A stretch of 64,000 bases of DNA, from NCBI GenBank assembly GCA_963848035.1, contig CAWKCD010000003.1, positions 124,001-188,000 of the forward strand. The letters are read 5' to 3'. This document shows positions 1 to 8,890 of the stretch, in pieces (position 1 is the stretch's first letter; every line of letters starts with the position of its first letter). The translations under genes and the position numbers were made by a program. The notes under the pieces were generated by a model, which was not told where the DNA came from, ran no database searches, and worked only from the letters and a program-made list of their open reading frames with translations. This DNA comes from JAVVHH01 sp963848035 (lineage in GTDB: Bacteria; Pseudomonadota; Alphaproteobacteria; Acetobacterales; Acetobacteraceae).

Positions 1-660
1 TCGCGGTTGCTGCAGGCCGAGTTGGCCGAGCGCATCCTGCATGGCCTGCAGGATCTGGCGGGTGTCTCGGGACAGCGCGCCGTTCTCCCATTCAATCTTG
101 ACGTCGCCGGGCTCGATGGCGGCCGGCAACACGCTGACTGTTCCGCTGAAATCGGCGTCCCGTTCAGCCAAAGCCTGTCTCACGGCTGGGGCGACCTCGG
201 GATGGACGCGGATGATGACGCGCGGCTCGGTCCGAAGAAGGGGGAGGAGGTGGTCGACGATCGCTCGGACTTCGGCCGCGCCGTGCTGGTTGCAGAAATG
301 AGGCAAGGCGCCGGACAGCATGGCGAGGATCGTCTTCGCAGCGGCCTCGGCGGCGTCGGCGGCGATCTGCTCGGCCGTGTGTCGGGTGCGTTCCAACGTC
401 GCTGAGACGGATGCGAGCAGCTTCGTGCGCAGTTGGTTGCTTTCCTCCTGCCACTGCAGCCTAGCTGCGGCGACGGCGGCGTCACATGCGGTGTCGAGAT
501 CCTCTTGGGTCAACACGGCCGGGACGGCTGTCTCGCCGCCGGGATGACGGGACCTGTCGGCGGCATCGCCTGCAGCATCATCGAAATCCTCAGCGTAGAG
601 AATGCCGATGAGGGGTGACACGCTTGTGGTCTCGGCGAGATAGTGCGTGACGGTCGTCAT
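1..660 (-). CDS. fliH: flagellar assembly protein FliH (C-terminus beyond window)
   Basis: An open minus-strand frame of 220 codons starts at ATG 660, two bases after the fliG stop, and runs off the window edge without a stop. The N-terminus is variable. Then comes an alanine-rich helical stretch (about residues 65-125) and an ending with IRVHPEVAPAVRQAL and VKIEWENGALSRDTRQI, as in the FliH/YscL/V-ATPase-E-like family. Known role of the family: FliH is the peripheral stator that binds the export ATPase FliI and regulates it. The position directly after fliF-fliG supports the call. Identity rests on context plus weak family resemblance. Confidence 0.72.
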   Translation of the reverse strand, partial: MTTVTHYLAETTSVSPLIGILYAEDFDDAAGDAADRSRHPGGETAVPAVLTQEDLDTACDAAVAAARLQWQEESNQLRTKLLASVSATLERTRHTAEQIAADAAEAAAKTILAMLSGALPHFCNQHGAAEVRAIVDHLLPLLRTEPRVIIRVHPEVAPAVRQALAERDADFSGTVSVLPAAIEPGDVKIEWENGALSRDTRQILQAMQDALGQLGLQQPR

Positions 661-662
661 GC

Positions 663-1673
663 TCAGATCACCATCTCTTCGGCCGCGCTCTGGTTGGCGT
701 CGATCAGGCCTTGGGTCGAGAGCTCCTTGGCCGTCTTGACGATCGCGCTCTGCGCTTCGTCGACATCGCGAAGCTTGACCGGCCCGAGTCCTTCGATGTC
801 GTCGCGCAACATCCGTCCGGCGCGTTCGGACAGGTTGCTGAAGAAGAGCTGCTTGAGGGTTTCGGATGCGCCCTTGAGCGCGAGCGGGAGCTTGTCCTTC
901 TCGACGGAGCGCAGCAGGATCTGCATGTGTTCGGACGAGAGGCGCTGAAGGTCGTCGAAGGTGAACATGAGCGATTTGATGCGCTCCGCCGCTTCGCGGT
1001 TCCGCTCCTCGAGCGCGGACACGAAACGCGACTCGCTCTGGCGATCCAGGCTGTTGAAGATCTCGGCCATCATTTCATGGCTGTCACGTCGGCTGGTGCG
1101 GGACAGGTTGGACATGAACTCTGAGCGGAGGGTCTGCTCTACGCCCTCCAGGATGTCGCGCTGCACGCTCTCCATTCGGAGCATGCGCAGCACGACTTCG
1201 ATCGAGAAGCTGTCCGGCAGCAACGTCAGGACGCGGCCGGCGTGGTCTGGCTTGAGCTTCGAGAGGACGACGGCGACCGTCTGCGGGTATTCGTTTTTGA
1301 GATAGTTGGCGAGGACGTTCTCGTTGACGTTGCCGAGCTTGTCCCACATCGTCCGGCCGGCGGGACCGCGGATTTCCTCCATGATCTGGGCGGCGCGGTC
1401 CTTCGGGAGGGCTTGCAGCAACAACTGCTCGGTCGCTTCGAAGCTGCCGAGGACGTTGCCTTGCGAACCGATCCCGTCGGCGAACTCCGTGCAAAGCTGC
1501 TCGACGGTGTCGGCGCGGATGGTGCCGAGCAGCGACATAGCGCTCGAGACCTCACGGATCTCGTCCTCATGCATCAGGCTGAGCAGCTTGACGCTGTATT
1601 GCTGTCCCAACGCCAGCATCAGGATGGCGGCTTTTTGCCGGCCCTGGAGCGGCACGCGTGCCGGTTCGGCCAT
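663..1673 (-). CDS. fliG: flagellar motor switch protein FliG
   Basis: 336 residues, the usual FliG length. It forms the rotor C-ring layer next to the MS ring and contacts the stator. The middle-domain EHPQ-type motif is seen as EYPQ at residues 128-131. The charged torque helix region (around EKDKLPLALKGASE) and the C-terminal IDANQSAAEEMVI tail are present. The start ATG overlaps the fliF stop (TGATG), so the genes are translationally coupled. Family assignment is firm. Confidence 0.95.
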   Translation of the reverse strand: MAEPARVPLQGRQKAAILMLALGQQYSVKLLSLMHEDEIREVSSAMSLLGTIRADTVEQLCTEFADGIGSQGNVLGSFEATEQLLLQALPKDRAAQIMEEIRGPAGRTMWDKLGNVNENVLANYLKNEYPQTVAVVLSKLKPDHAGRVLTLLPDSFSIEVVLRMLRMESVQRDILEGVEQTLRSEFMSNLSRTSRRDSHEMMAEIFNSLDRQSESRFVSALEERNREAAERIKSLMFTFDDLQRLSSEHMQILLRSVEKDKLPLALKGASETLKQLFFSNLSERAGRMLRDDIEGLGPVKLRDVDEAQSAIVKTAKELSTQGLIDANQSAAEEMVI

Positions 1674-3280
1674 CAGTTGGTCTCCGCAAGCCAGTTACGA
1701 AGCATCGCGACGCTTTCTTCGGGCCGATCTTCGATCAGCGTGGCAACGCGTTTGATGGATGAGGTCCGCATCGTTCCCTCAACATTGTTCAGTTGAATCA
1801 TCTCGTCGGATCCGTTTTCCAGCCTTGCCGCGCCTTGCTCTCCGGCGATGGCAGGCTGGCTCTGGCCTGGGGCGCCAGTGGCACCGGGCAGGGCAGTCGC
1901 GGCGAGGGACACACGCAGGGCCATCGGGCGCAGGACGAACAGGAGCGCTGCGAGGACTGCGAGCCCGACCAAGCCATTTTCGGCGAGGCGGAAGAGATCG
2001 CTGTGGTCGATCCGAGACCAGAACGGAAGCGGGGGGGCCTCGGGGCCTTCCTCTGGAGTGGCGAAGCGCATGCTGACGACGTCGACCCGGTCGCCGCGTG
2101 CTTCATTGAAGCCGATCGCGCTTCTGACGAGCGTGGCGATCCGCGACACTTCCTCGGCGGGTCGATCAGCCCAAGTCACCGCCCCATCGGCACCGCGCGT
2201 CGAAACACCGTCGACCATGACTGCGAGGCTGATCCGCTTGAGCTGCGGCTGCTCGCGAACGATGGTCCGGACGGTCTTGCTGATCTCGTAGTTCGTCGTC
2301 TCTTCCTGCTTCTGCTCCTGCGAACCCGTGGGCTGCGAGTTGGCGTCGGCGTTGGGCAGGTTGTTCTGGACAGAGACGTTGTTAGCGTTTTCGGTATTCC
2401 GATTGTTGTCGGAGTTGCTCTGCTGGCTGCGTACGACCTGGCCTTCAGGATCGAAGCGTTCCTGGGTTTCGCGGACCTGATCGAAATCTAGCTCGACGGC
2501 GGCTTCGGCGCGCACCCGGCCCGGGCCCAGGCTGCGTTCCAGCATCTCCTCGACGGCGCGAGACAGGCGCAATTCGGTGCTGTGCTTGAGCTCTTCACCG
2601 GTTTGGGCTGCGGCAGCGGCGCCGGTGGGTTGGCCAGCTCGGGCAAGCAAATTGCCGCGGCTGTCAACGAGCGCGATGTTTTGCGGGTGTAGACCCGGGA
2701 CGGCCGCGGAGATCAGGTTGAGGATCGCCTGGACGCCGTCACGGTCGAGGCGGGCGGCGCCGCCCATCGTGAGCACGACGCTGGCTTGTGCTTCCTGCCG
2801 CTCACGGGCGAACGGCTCCCGGCGGGGAAGCACGAGGTGGACGCGGGCGGCACGGATACCCTGGATGCTGCGGATGGTTCGCGAAAGCTCACCCTCCATG
2901 GCGCGGGTCTGCGTGATCCCTTGCTGGAAGCTATTGGCGGTCAGGCCGTCGGAACGATCGAAGATCTCGTTTCCGATCGAGCCTCCTGAGGGGAGACCTT
3001 CCTTGGCCAGGAGGAGCCGCGCGCGGTCGACCTGATCGATCGGCACCAGCAGGCGATTTCCGCCGGCTTCGGTGCGATGCGCGATGTGCGCTTTATCGAG
3101 CTGATCGACGATCTGTCCTGCTTCTCGCAGGTCAAGATCGGCGTAGAGAAGAGCCATCGGGCCCTCGGTGCTGCGCAGTGCAAGGAAGGCCAGCATGCCG
3201 AGGCAAATCACCGCCACGGCCGCCATAATGCCTAGTCGCCGCGGACCAAGAGCGCCTAGACCATTGAAGAATGAGGTCAT
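1673..3280 (-). CDS. fliF: flagellar MS-ring protein FliF
   Basis: About 535 residues, forming the inner-membrane MS ring that nucleates the basal body. A transmembrane segment follows the N-terminal FNGLGALGPRR region and a second lies near residues 430-450 (GLVGLAVLAALLFVLRP). Between them are the two periplasmic ring-building domains and a low-complexity Asn/Gln insert (about 280-330). The C-terminal tail with RVATLIEDRPEESVAMLRNWL is the FliG-binding end. I chose ATG 3280 because MTSFFNGLG matches the family N-terminus; an in-frame GTG at 3301 would add seven residues. A palindrome at 3351-3369 lies upstream. A weak -24/-12 candidate (TGGGGC...CAGC, 3312-3326) is the only sigma-54-like element I see. 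Confidence 0.94.
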   Translation of the reverse strand: MTSFFNGLGALGPRRLGIMAAVAVICLGMLAFLALRSTEGPMALLYADLDLREAGQIVDQLDKAHIAHRTEAGGNRLLVPIDQVDRARLLLAKEGLPSGGSIGNEIFDRSDGLTANSFQQGITQTRAMEGELSRTIRSIQGIRAARVHLVLPRREPFARERQEAQASVVLTMGGAARLDRDGVQAILNLISAAVPGLHPQNIALVDSRGNLLARAGQPTGAAAAAQTGEELKHSTELRLSRAVEEMLERSLGPGRVRAEAAVELDFDQVRETQERFDPEGQVVRSQQSNSDNNRNTENANNVSVQNNLPNADANSQPTGSQEQKQEETTNYEISKTVRTIVREQPQLKRISLAVMVDGVSTRGADGAVTWADRPAEEVSRIATLVRSAIGFNEARGDRVDVVSMRFATPEEGPEAPPLPFWSRIDHSDLFRLAENGLVGLAVLAALLFVLRPMALRVSLAATALPGATGAPGQSQPAIAGEQGAARLENGSDEMIQLNNVEGTMRTSSIKRVATLIEDRPEESVAMLRNWLAETN

Positions 3281-3350
3281 TGCGCGATACCGTTTTGCCA
3301 CCGTGCCATGGGCTGATCTTGCCCCAGGCTGATTACCGAACGGTTAACCG

Positions 3351-3369
3351 CCCGGCAGAAAATGCCGGG
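3351..3369. promoter_or_regulatory. 19-bp palindrome upstream of fliF (ftr-like operator)
   Basis: CCCGGCA-GAAAA-TGCCGGG, a perfect 7-bp inverted repeat. It sits between fliF and the preceding small gene, directly beyond the latter's stop. Three further copies lie in other flagellar intergenic regions of this window. I infer a binding site for a flagellar regulator such as FlbD. Confidence 0.65.
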
Positions 3370-3627
3370 TCAGGCGAGGAGCCAACGCCCCACGTAGACA
3401 ATTCCAACCCAGAGCGGTGCCGAGAGCGCCACTCCGAAGAGCACTCCCCGAGCACCGGCGATCTGGTCCGGTTCGCCGAATTCGATCGAGTTGTCGATCT
3501 CGGGCGGCAATTCCCCCTTGCGGAGGATCGGGATCAGCGCCGGGCTGACCTGATCCATCCGACCCGGACGACGCCGATCGCTGGCGGCAGCTTCGGTCGA
3601 CGTCTTGGCTTGCGTTGTCACAGTCAT
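3370..3627 (-). CDS. small membrane protein within the flagellar cluster, unknown function
   Basis: 85 residues: a charged N-terminal half (RRRPGRMDQVSPALIPILRK) and one C-terminal hydrophobic segment (about residues 60-84). AAGGGACGAGG upstream of ATG 3627 is a plausible ribosome-binding site. It lies between flgD and fliF on the same strand. I do not recognise the family. Position, a good RBS and a clean membrane segment favour a real gene. The ftr-like palindrome begins immediately after its stop, so fliF may have its own promoter. Function unknown. Confidence 0.6.
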   Translation of the reverse strand: MTVTTQAKTSTEAAASDRRRPGRMDQVSPALIPILRKGELPPEIDNSIEFGEPDQIAGARGVLFGVALSAPLWVGIVYVGRWLLA

Positions 3628-3760
3628 GATGGCGACCTCGTCCCTTGCTTCGGATTGCCTCCGGTCGGTCCGGGGCAGGGTGATGGGATCAAGCTAAGTG
3701 GCAAAGGTTAACGAACCGTCACTCTGGTGGGCGGAGCAGGTGCGCGGACGCCATCAAGAC

Positions 3761-4415
3761 TTAGTTCGAGGTTGCGACCGACTGGACTGTGTTGACGTCA
3801 GTGCTCAGAGCGCCGAGCGAGAGGTTCAGAGACGTGTTGTTGCGCTGTAGGCCCGTGACAGTGCCGGTGACGGTGGTGGAGAGTGCAGTGGCGGTGGAAT
3901 CGACGACAGCGACTTGGTAGGAGCCATCGGGCAATTGGTTGCCGTGACTGTCGACGCCGTTCCAGCTCCAGTCATTGCTGCCGGCCTGTGCGGCGACGGT
4001 TGCCTGCATGACCTTGGTGCCGCCGGCGGAGGTGACGGTGATGTCGACGGTCTCTGCTTTCGGGGCGGAGAAATGGACCTTCGAGGCACCGTTCTGCAGC
4101 GTCAGATGGTCGGAGGTCACGTCGACGGACTTGCCGATGAGCGACGACGATTGGAGGAGCGTGTTGCTCTGTTGCGCATTGATCAACGTCGTCAAATTCG
4201 AGTTGGTGTTGATCTGCTGTTCAACGCTCGAGTATTGGACAAGCTGAACTCGTGAACTGGCTAGTATCCATTGGGCTGGTCGGATCCTGGTTCTGGATCT
4301 GAGTCATCAGCAGTTTCAAGAAGTCGTTGAAGTTGCCCGACAGTTTGCTCAGCGACCCGCTCGCAGCAGATGTCGTCGCCGTCGTCGGGGCGCTGGTTGT
4401 GCTCGTGACCGTCAT
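3761..4415 (-). CDS. flgD: flagellar hook capping protein FlgD, frameshifted as sequenced
   Basis: Two adjacent frames together make a normal FlgD of about 217 residues. The N-terminal part (from ATG 4415) has the family motif DFLKLLMTQIQNQDPTSP and the DTSQFTS segment. The C-terminal part (from LVQYSSVEQQ) has the FLG-FN3-like domain with WSWNGVDSHGNQLPDGSY. One extra base in the AA at 4247-4248 breaks the frame; removing it gives QFTSQLVQYSSVEQ. FlgD caps the growing hook and is required for FlgE polymerisation. It lies between fliK and the small membrane gene, as expected in a hook operon. An error is more likely than a pseudogene, because both halves are intact. Confidence 0.88.
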
Positions 4416-4426
4416 GGAAAGGCTCC

Positions 4427-6016
4427 TTACGCGGTGATATCGAGACCGGCCCTGGATCGGACCGGCAGTGGGATTTGGGCGTCGACGACGTCGCTGCCCG
4501 GCGTGTTCATGTGGCCGTAGCCCTGCTGCGAGCGCTGGCCATTGCCGCTGGACGCACCGTCGCCAGCGAGATTGGCGAAGGCGCTGCCCGACGCGCCGCT
4601 ATCCGGGGCGAGGCTGAAGCTGATGGTGCGACCCTGCTGCGGAACCCCGGCCTGATCGAGCGCCTGCTGCAATTGCGGTTGGTCGTGAAGCAGTCGAAGC
4701 AACGTCTCGGGCCGCTCGGCGGTGAGTTCGATTTTCGCTGGCCCGTCATTGGTGCGCTCGATCCGGATCTCGACGCGCCCGAGTTCGACAGGATCGAGAT
4801 GGATGGTCGTGACGTGTGGCGCGCCCGGCTGCTGCGGGGGAGAGGCGAGGACGACGCGGACCGGTTCGGCCACGGCCTGCGCCACCTGTAAGGCGGGGGA
4901 AGGCGGCGCGGACGAGGTGGTGGACTGAGAGGAGGAGGTTGTGGGGGGAATGACCGATGTGACCACAGGAGCTGTTGCGTGCGATGGCGGAGGCGGCGTG
5001 TTGGCAGCGGATTCCGTAGCCGCCGGCGAGGGGGCGAGGGGGTCGGAGGAATTCGCTGATGTCTGGGCCGCCGCCGGGCTGGCGAGCTTGCTGCGGCGAG
5101 GGTCGATGGAGGCAGCCGATGGCGCCGCGTCGTTGGCGCCGGCGGGAATGGCTTCCTGGGCGCGATTGGTTCCGGGCGGCGTCGATGAGTTTGCGATGTG
5201 TGGGACCACGGCGGCGGCTGGGTTCAGGAGGGCGGCGATCTGGGGCGCGGCTTGATCGGCGGCGGGTTGGCTTTCCGACCCTGAAGGGGAGTTTGGGTCG
5301 GTTCGCGTGACTGCGACCGAACTGGCGGACTGGCCGGAGCGGCCCGTGGCGGTTGATTTCGTGTCGGTCGCGGTTTTACCGGCGGTAGCAGCTGGAGAGT
5401 TTGCCATCGCCGTCAGCGCGGAGCTGGCGGGCGACGTGTCACCAGTCTCGGCGGCGATTTGCGGCTGAAGATTCGAGCCGGGCGGGTCGGCATTGATCGG
5501 ACCTGTCAATGCGGCGCCGTCAGTTCCGGTCGTCTTGATCGCTGCAGGATCGGCGGGCACCTGTCCGGGCGGGGGCGGTGTTGGGGTGGGGGTGGCGATC
5601 GACAGTGGCACCGACGTGGGGTCGACCGTCGGCCGCGTTGGGTCGATGCCAGCGGACCGCGCCGACGTCCGTTTGCCGTCAGCGATCGTCGGGGATGTTG
5701 GCGGCGTCGTTGGCGTCGTGTTGATTTGGGCGGAGCGCAGGAGAGATTGCGGATTTGGGGCGATTGGCTGCGCGCCTTCCGTGATCACGGCAGGCGGGGC
5801 GCTTGCGGCGATCTCGTTCGAGTTGGCGGCAGAGGGCGGCAGTGCGGTCTCGCCCGCTCCGGTCGGGACGGAGAGTGTTTGTTCCAGTTGCTGGCTGAAC
5901 GCGCCCGGCCCTGCCGACGACGATGATGCGGCCGGGGCGACGGATGCGCTGCGGGCGGCCCGTGACGGCTGCGCTGACGGGGAAGCGGGCGGAATCGCGG
6001 TGGCGAGTTCTGGCAT
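4427..6016 (-). CDS. fliK: flagellar hook-length control protein FliK
   Basis: 529 residues. The first about 380 are a low-complexity Ala/Ser/Pro/Thr-rich stretch typical of the FliK ruler region. The conserved C-terminal Flg_hook domain (about 395-480) shows VTTIHLDPVELGRVEIRIE and LLHDQPQLQQALDQAG. FliK measures hook length and switches export specificity through FlhB. It is followed by flgD on the same strand. A sigma-54 promoter at 6029-6044 lies so close that ATG 6016 leaves almost no leader, so the true start may be downstream, though no other obvious start is visible. Confidence 0.88.
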   Translation of the reverse strand: MPELATAIPPASPSAQPSRAARSASVAPAASSSSAGPGAFSQQLEQTLSVPTGAGETALPPSAANSNEIAASAPPAVITEGAQPIAPNPQSLLRSAQINTTPTTPPTSPTIADGKRTSARSAGIDPTRPTVDPTSVPLSIATPTPTPPPPGQVPADPAAIKTTGTDGAALTGPINADPPGSNLQPQIAAETGDTSPASSALTAMANSPAATAGKTATDTKSTATGRSGQSASSVAVTRTDPNSPSGSESQPAADQAAPQIAALLNPAAAVVPHIANSSTPPGTNRAQEAIPAGANDAAPSAASIDPRRSKLASPAAAQTSANSSDPLAPSPAATESAANTPPPPSHATAPVVTSVIPPTTSSSQSTTSSAPPSPALQVAQAVAEPVRVVLASPPQQPGAPHVTTIHLDPVELGRVEIRIERTNDGPAKIELTAERPETLLRLLHDQPQLQQALDQAGVPQQGRTISFSLAPDSGASGSAFANLAGDGASSGNGQRSQQGYGHMNTPGSDVVDAQIPLPVRSRAGLDITA

Positions 6017-6028
6017 GGCACGGTTCAG

Positions 6029-6044
6029 AGCAAGAGGCGGGCCA
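6029..6044 (-). promoter_or_regulatory. sigma-54 (-24/-12) promoter for fliK-flgD
   Basis: The minus strand reads TGGCCCG-CCTC-TTGCT, matching the consensus TGGCACG-N4-TTGCW at all but one position. Predicted transcription start is near 6019, just before the fliK start codon. The shared palindrome is 43 bp upstream. Confidence 0.75.
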
Positions 6045-6086
6045 GAGCGAAATGACCGTGCGAACGCTGGATATCGCGGGCCGGAG

Positions 6087-6105
6087 CCCGGCAGGAAATG
6101 CCGGG
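6087..6105. promoter_or_regulatory. 19-bp palindrome between fliK and flgE (ftr-like operator)
   Basis: CCCGGCA-GGAAA-TGCCGGG, a perfect 7-bp inverted repeat with a 5-bp spacer. It sits between two divergent sigma-54 promoters, 43 bp from the fliK promoter and 72 bp from the flgE promoter. This is an enhancer-like position for an NtrC-family activator. Confidence 0.75.
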
Positions 6106-6176
6106 TGGGCTGGGTCGGTCGGCGTTTTCAGCCGGGTGGTGTCGCTTTTGGTCCAGCTTTGGCGGGGCGCGGCGGT

Positions 6177-6191
6177 TGGCACGGAATATGC
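6177..6191 (+). promoter_or_regulatory. sigma-54 (-24/-12) promoter for flgE-flgK-flgL
   Basis: TGGCACG-GAAT-ATGC matches the -24 element exactly and the -12 element except for one T. The expected transcription start near 6203 leaves about 20 nt of leader before ATG 6223. Confidence 0.8.
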
Positions 6192-6222
6192 GAAGGGGCG
6201 GTGGTCAGTTTAGGAGTGCAGG

Positions 6223-7521
6223 ATGTCTATCTTTGGTGCCATGACCACCGCGATCAGCGGACTTTCGTCACAGTCTACGGCGTTCAGTAATATCGGCGAC
6301 AATCTCGCGAACACGCAGACGACTGGGTATAAAGGGGTCGACACCACTTTCGAGAACTACGTGACCTCAAGCACGCTGCAGACGAACGGCTCGAGCGCCG
6401 TCGTCGCGCGTCCCGAGTACACGAACACGACTCAGGGTACGATCTCGCAAACGACCAACCCGTTGGACATCGCCGTGTCGGGCCAGGGATTTTTCCCGGT
6501 GAGTCTCCCGAACGGTTCCGTGCAGGGGCAGCCGACGTTCGGTTCGCAACAATATTTCACGCGCGAGGGCGACTTCAAGCTCGACGCGAACGGCTACCTG
6601 GTGAACAGCACCGGCCATTTCCTCAACGCTTGGCCGATCAACGCCGCCGGGCAGGTCGACCAGACGCAGCTCAAGCCGCTTCAGGTTGGCCAGAGCGGTT
6701 ATGCGCCGGTGCCGACGAGCTCTGCGACCATCTCCGCGAACCTGCCGGCGACGCCCGCGACCACGCCGTATTCGGTGACGACCGAGATGCCGGTCACCGA
6801 CTCGCTGGGAACGTCCCACAACCTGGATCTGACGTGGTCGACCACGGCCACGCCGAACGTCTGGTCGCTCTCAATCGCGAACGGGGCCACCACGATCGGT
6901 TCGGTGAATGTCGCGTTCGGCTCAGCGAGCACAAATCCGGTGCCGGAAGGCACGATCGGATCGGTAACGGCGACAGGTGCTGGTCTGACCCCAAGCGCTT
7001 ACGTGGCCGGCCAGCAGGCGACCGTCGACTTCACCGCGACGTTGGGACCGGCAGCTCAGCCGATCACTTTGAACCTCGGCACTTTCGGCGGCACCAACGG
7101 CGTCACGCAGTTCGCGGGCAGCACCTACAATCTGATCAGCCTCTCTCAGAATGGCGTGGAGCCCGGCGGCTTCGCCGGCGTTTCGATGCAGTCGAACGGC
7201 AACCTCACCGTGAACTACGACAACGGCCAGTCCCGTACCGTCGGCCAGATCCCGATCGTGACCTTCGCGAGCCCGGACTCGTTGCAGACGCACGATGGGC
7301 AGGCCTACACCGCGACGAAAGAGAGCGGGAACCCCCGAGCGAACCAGGTCGGCAGCAATGGTGCCGGCACGCTCGTCACGAGCTCGCTCGAGGGCAGCAA
7401 TGTCGATATCGCCTCCGAGTTCACCAAGCTGATCGTCGCGCAGCGTGCCTACTCGGCCAACACCAAAATGGTGACGACGGCCGACGACATGCTGCAGCAG
7501 ACGATCGACATGAAGAGGTAA
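6223..7521 (+). CDS. flgE: flagellar hook protein FlgE
   Basis: 432 residues. The rod/hook-family N-terminus (AMTTAISGLSSQSTAF...NIGDNLANTQTTGYKG), the central SGQGFFPV segment and the C-terminal helix (NVDIASEFTKLIVAQRAYSA...) are all present. FlgE polymerises into the universal-joint hook. A GGAGTGCAGG stretch precedes the ATG. The gene heads a flgE-flgK-flgL operon behind a sigma-54 promoter. Confidence 0.95.
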   Translation: MSIFGAMTTAISGLSSQSTAFSNIGDNLANTQTTGYKGVDTTFENYVTSSTLQTNGSSAVVARPEYTNTTQGTISQTTNPLDIAVSGQGFFPVSLPNGSVQGQPTFGSQQYFTREGDFKLDANGYLVNSTGHFLNAWPINAAGQVDQTQLKPLQVGQSGYAPVPTSSATISANLPATPATTPYSVTTEMPVTDSLGTSHNLDLTWSTTATPNVWSLSIANGATTIGSVNVAFGSASTNPVPEGTIGSVTATGAGLTPSAYVAGQQATVDFTATLGPAAQPITLNLGTFGGTNGVTQFAGSTYNLISLSQNGVEPGGFAGVSMQSNGNLTVNYDNGQSRTVGQIPIVTFASPDSLQTHDGQAYTATKESGNPRANQVGSNGAGTLVTSSLEGSNVDIASEFTKLIVAQRAYSANTKMVTTADDMLQQTIDMKR

Positions 7522-7527
7522 TCCATC

Positions 7528-8890
7528 ATGTTCCTAGGCAATACGCTTTCGGCAGCCTCGTCGGGGCTCGACAGCATCGAACGGCAGATCGCGTTACTGT
7601 CGCAGAACGTGGCGAACGCGAGTACGCCGAACTACGTCCGCGAGACGCTCCCGCTGAGCAGCCTGGGGACGGCTGGAGGTCCGGCGGGCGTCCGGACGGG
7701 ACTGGCGACACGGGCGATGGACGACAATCTTCAGGGCAGCCTGTTCGCATCCGTCGCCACGGAGGCCGGCAGCAACGTGATCCACACGGCATTGGCCGGA
7801 GTCGATCAGATCTCCGGCACGCCGGGGAGCGGGCAGGACCTGTCGTCGCTATTCGGGAACCTGCAGGAACTCGTTCTCCACATTGGCGAACGATCCCGCG
7901 AGCGGATCACAGCAGCAGGACGTCGTCGCCAAAGCCGGAGCATTCGCGGAAGGGCTGCACACCGTGGGCGATTCGCTCGTGCAAGCCCGGCAGGCGGCGC
8001 AGGATACGCTCGTGCAGGATGTCGCAAGCGCCAATAGCACGCTGCATTCGATCGGATTGCTCACCACGCAGATCATCGCGACCAAGGCGTCGGGGCAGAG
8101 CACGGCGGATCTGGAGAACCAGCGTGACGGTGATTTGCGCACGCTGGCGCAGTTGACGGGCTCGAAATTCAGCAAGCAGGAGAACGGCGATATCCAGGTG
8201 ATCGCCGGCAACTCGGTGCTGCCGCTGCGTGCCAATACCGGCCCGTTCAGCGTGGCGCCCACGACGATCAGTGGCGGAACACCGGCATCGAGCATTCCGC
8301 CGGTGCAACTCAACGGCAAAACGCTGTCGGGATTCGGTGGCCAGATCGGGGCGAACCTGACGCTGCGGGACACGACGCTGCCGAACATGCAGCTGCAGTT
8401 GGACAGTTTCGCCCAATCGGTGTCGACGACGTTTCAGGGCCAGGGTCTGCCGTTGTTCACGGACCCCTCTGGCGCGATTCCGACGACGCCGACGACCGGG
8501 TATTCCATGACGATCCAGGTCTCCGCCGCAGTCACGGCGACGCCTTCGATGGTGCGGGACGGGACGACGCCCAGCAGCCTCGCGGGCGACACTACGTTGA
8601 TCAACAAGGTGCTGCAGAACGTCTTTTCCTCAAGCGCGACGGGGCTGCCGGAGCAGGCGACGTCGCTCGTGGCAGGGTATGCGCAGATGGCGTCCGAGGC
8701 GCAGTCGACCGCGACCACGAACGCGTCGTTGCGGACAGGACTGGAAAGCCGGTTGTCGGCGATCACCGGCGTGTCGGTGGATAGCGAGATGGCGCAGTTA
8801 GTGCAGCTGCAGGCGGCCTATGCGGCGAATGCCAAGGTTGTCACTGCGACGCAGAACATGTGGACCGCCCTTCTAGGAGTGATGCCGTGA
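7528..8890 (+). CDS. flgK: hook-filament junction protein FlgK (HAP1), frameshifted as sequenced
   Basis: The N-terminus (LSAASSGLDSIERQIALLSQNVANASTPNYVRE) and the C-terminus (GVSVDSEMAQLVQLQAAYAANAKVV) are both FlgK-like but lie in different frames. Removing one G from the GG at 7866-7867 restores LQNSFSTLANDPASGS and gives about 453 residues. FlgK links hook to filament. It begins six bases after the flgE stop, and its TGA overlaps the GTG of flgL. A sequencing error is likely because both parts are well conserved. Confidence 0.9.

Noticed and set aside
3280..3310. TGGCACGG-TGGCAAA upstream of fliF as a sigma-54 promoter
   Set aside because: The -24 element is good but the GC of the -12 element is three bases too close; spacing is wrong.
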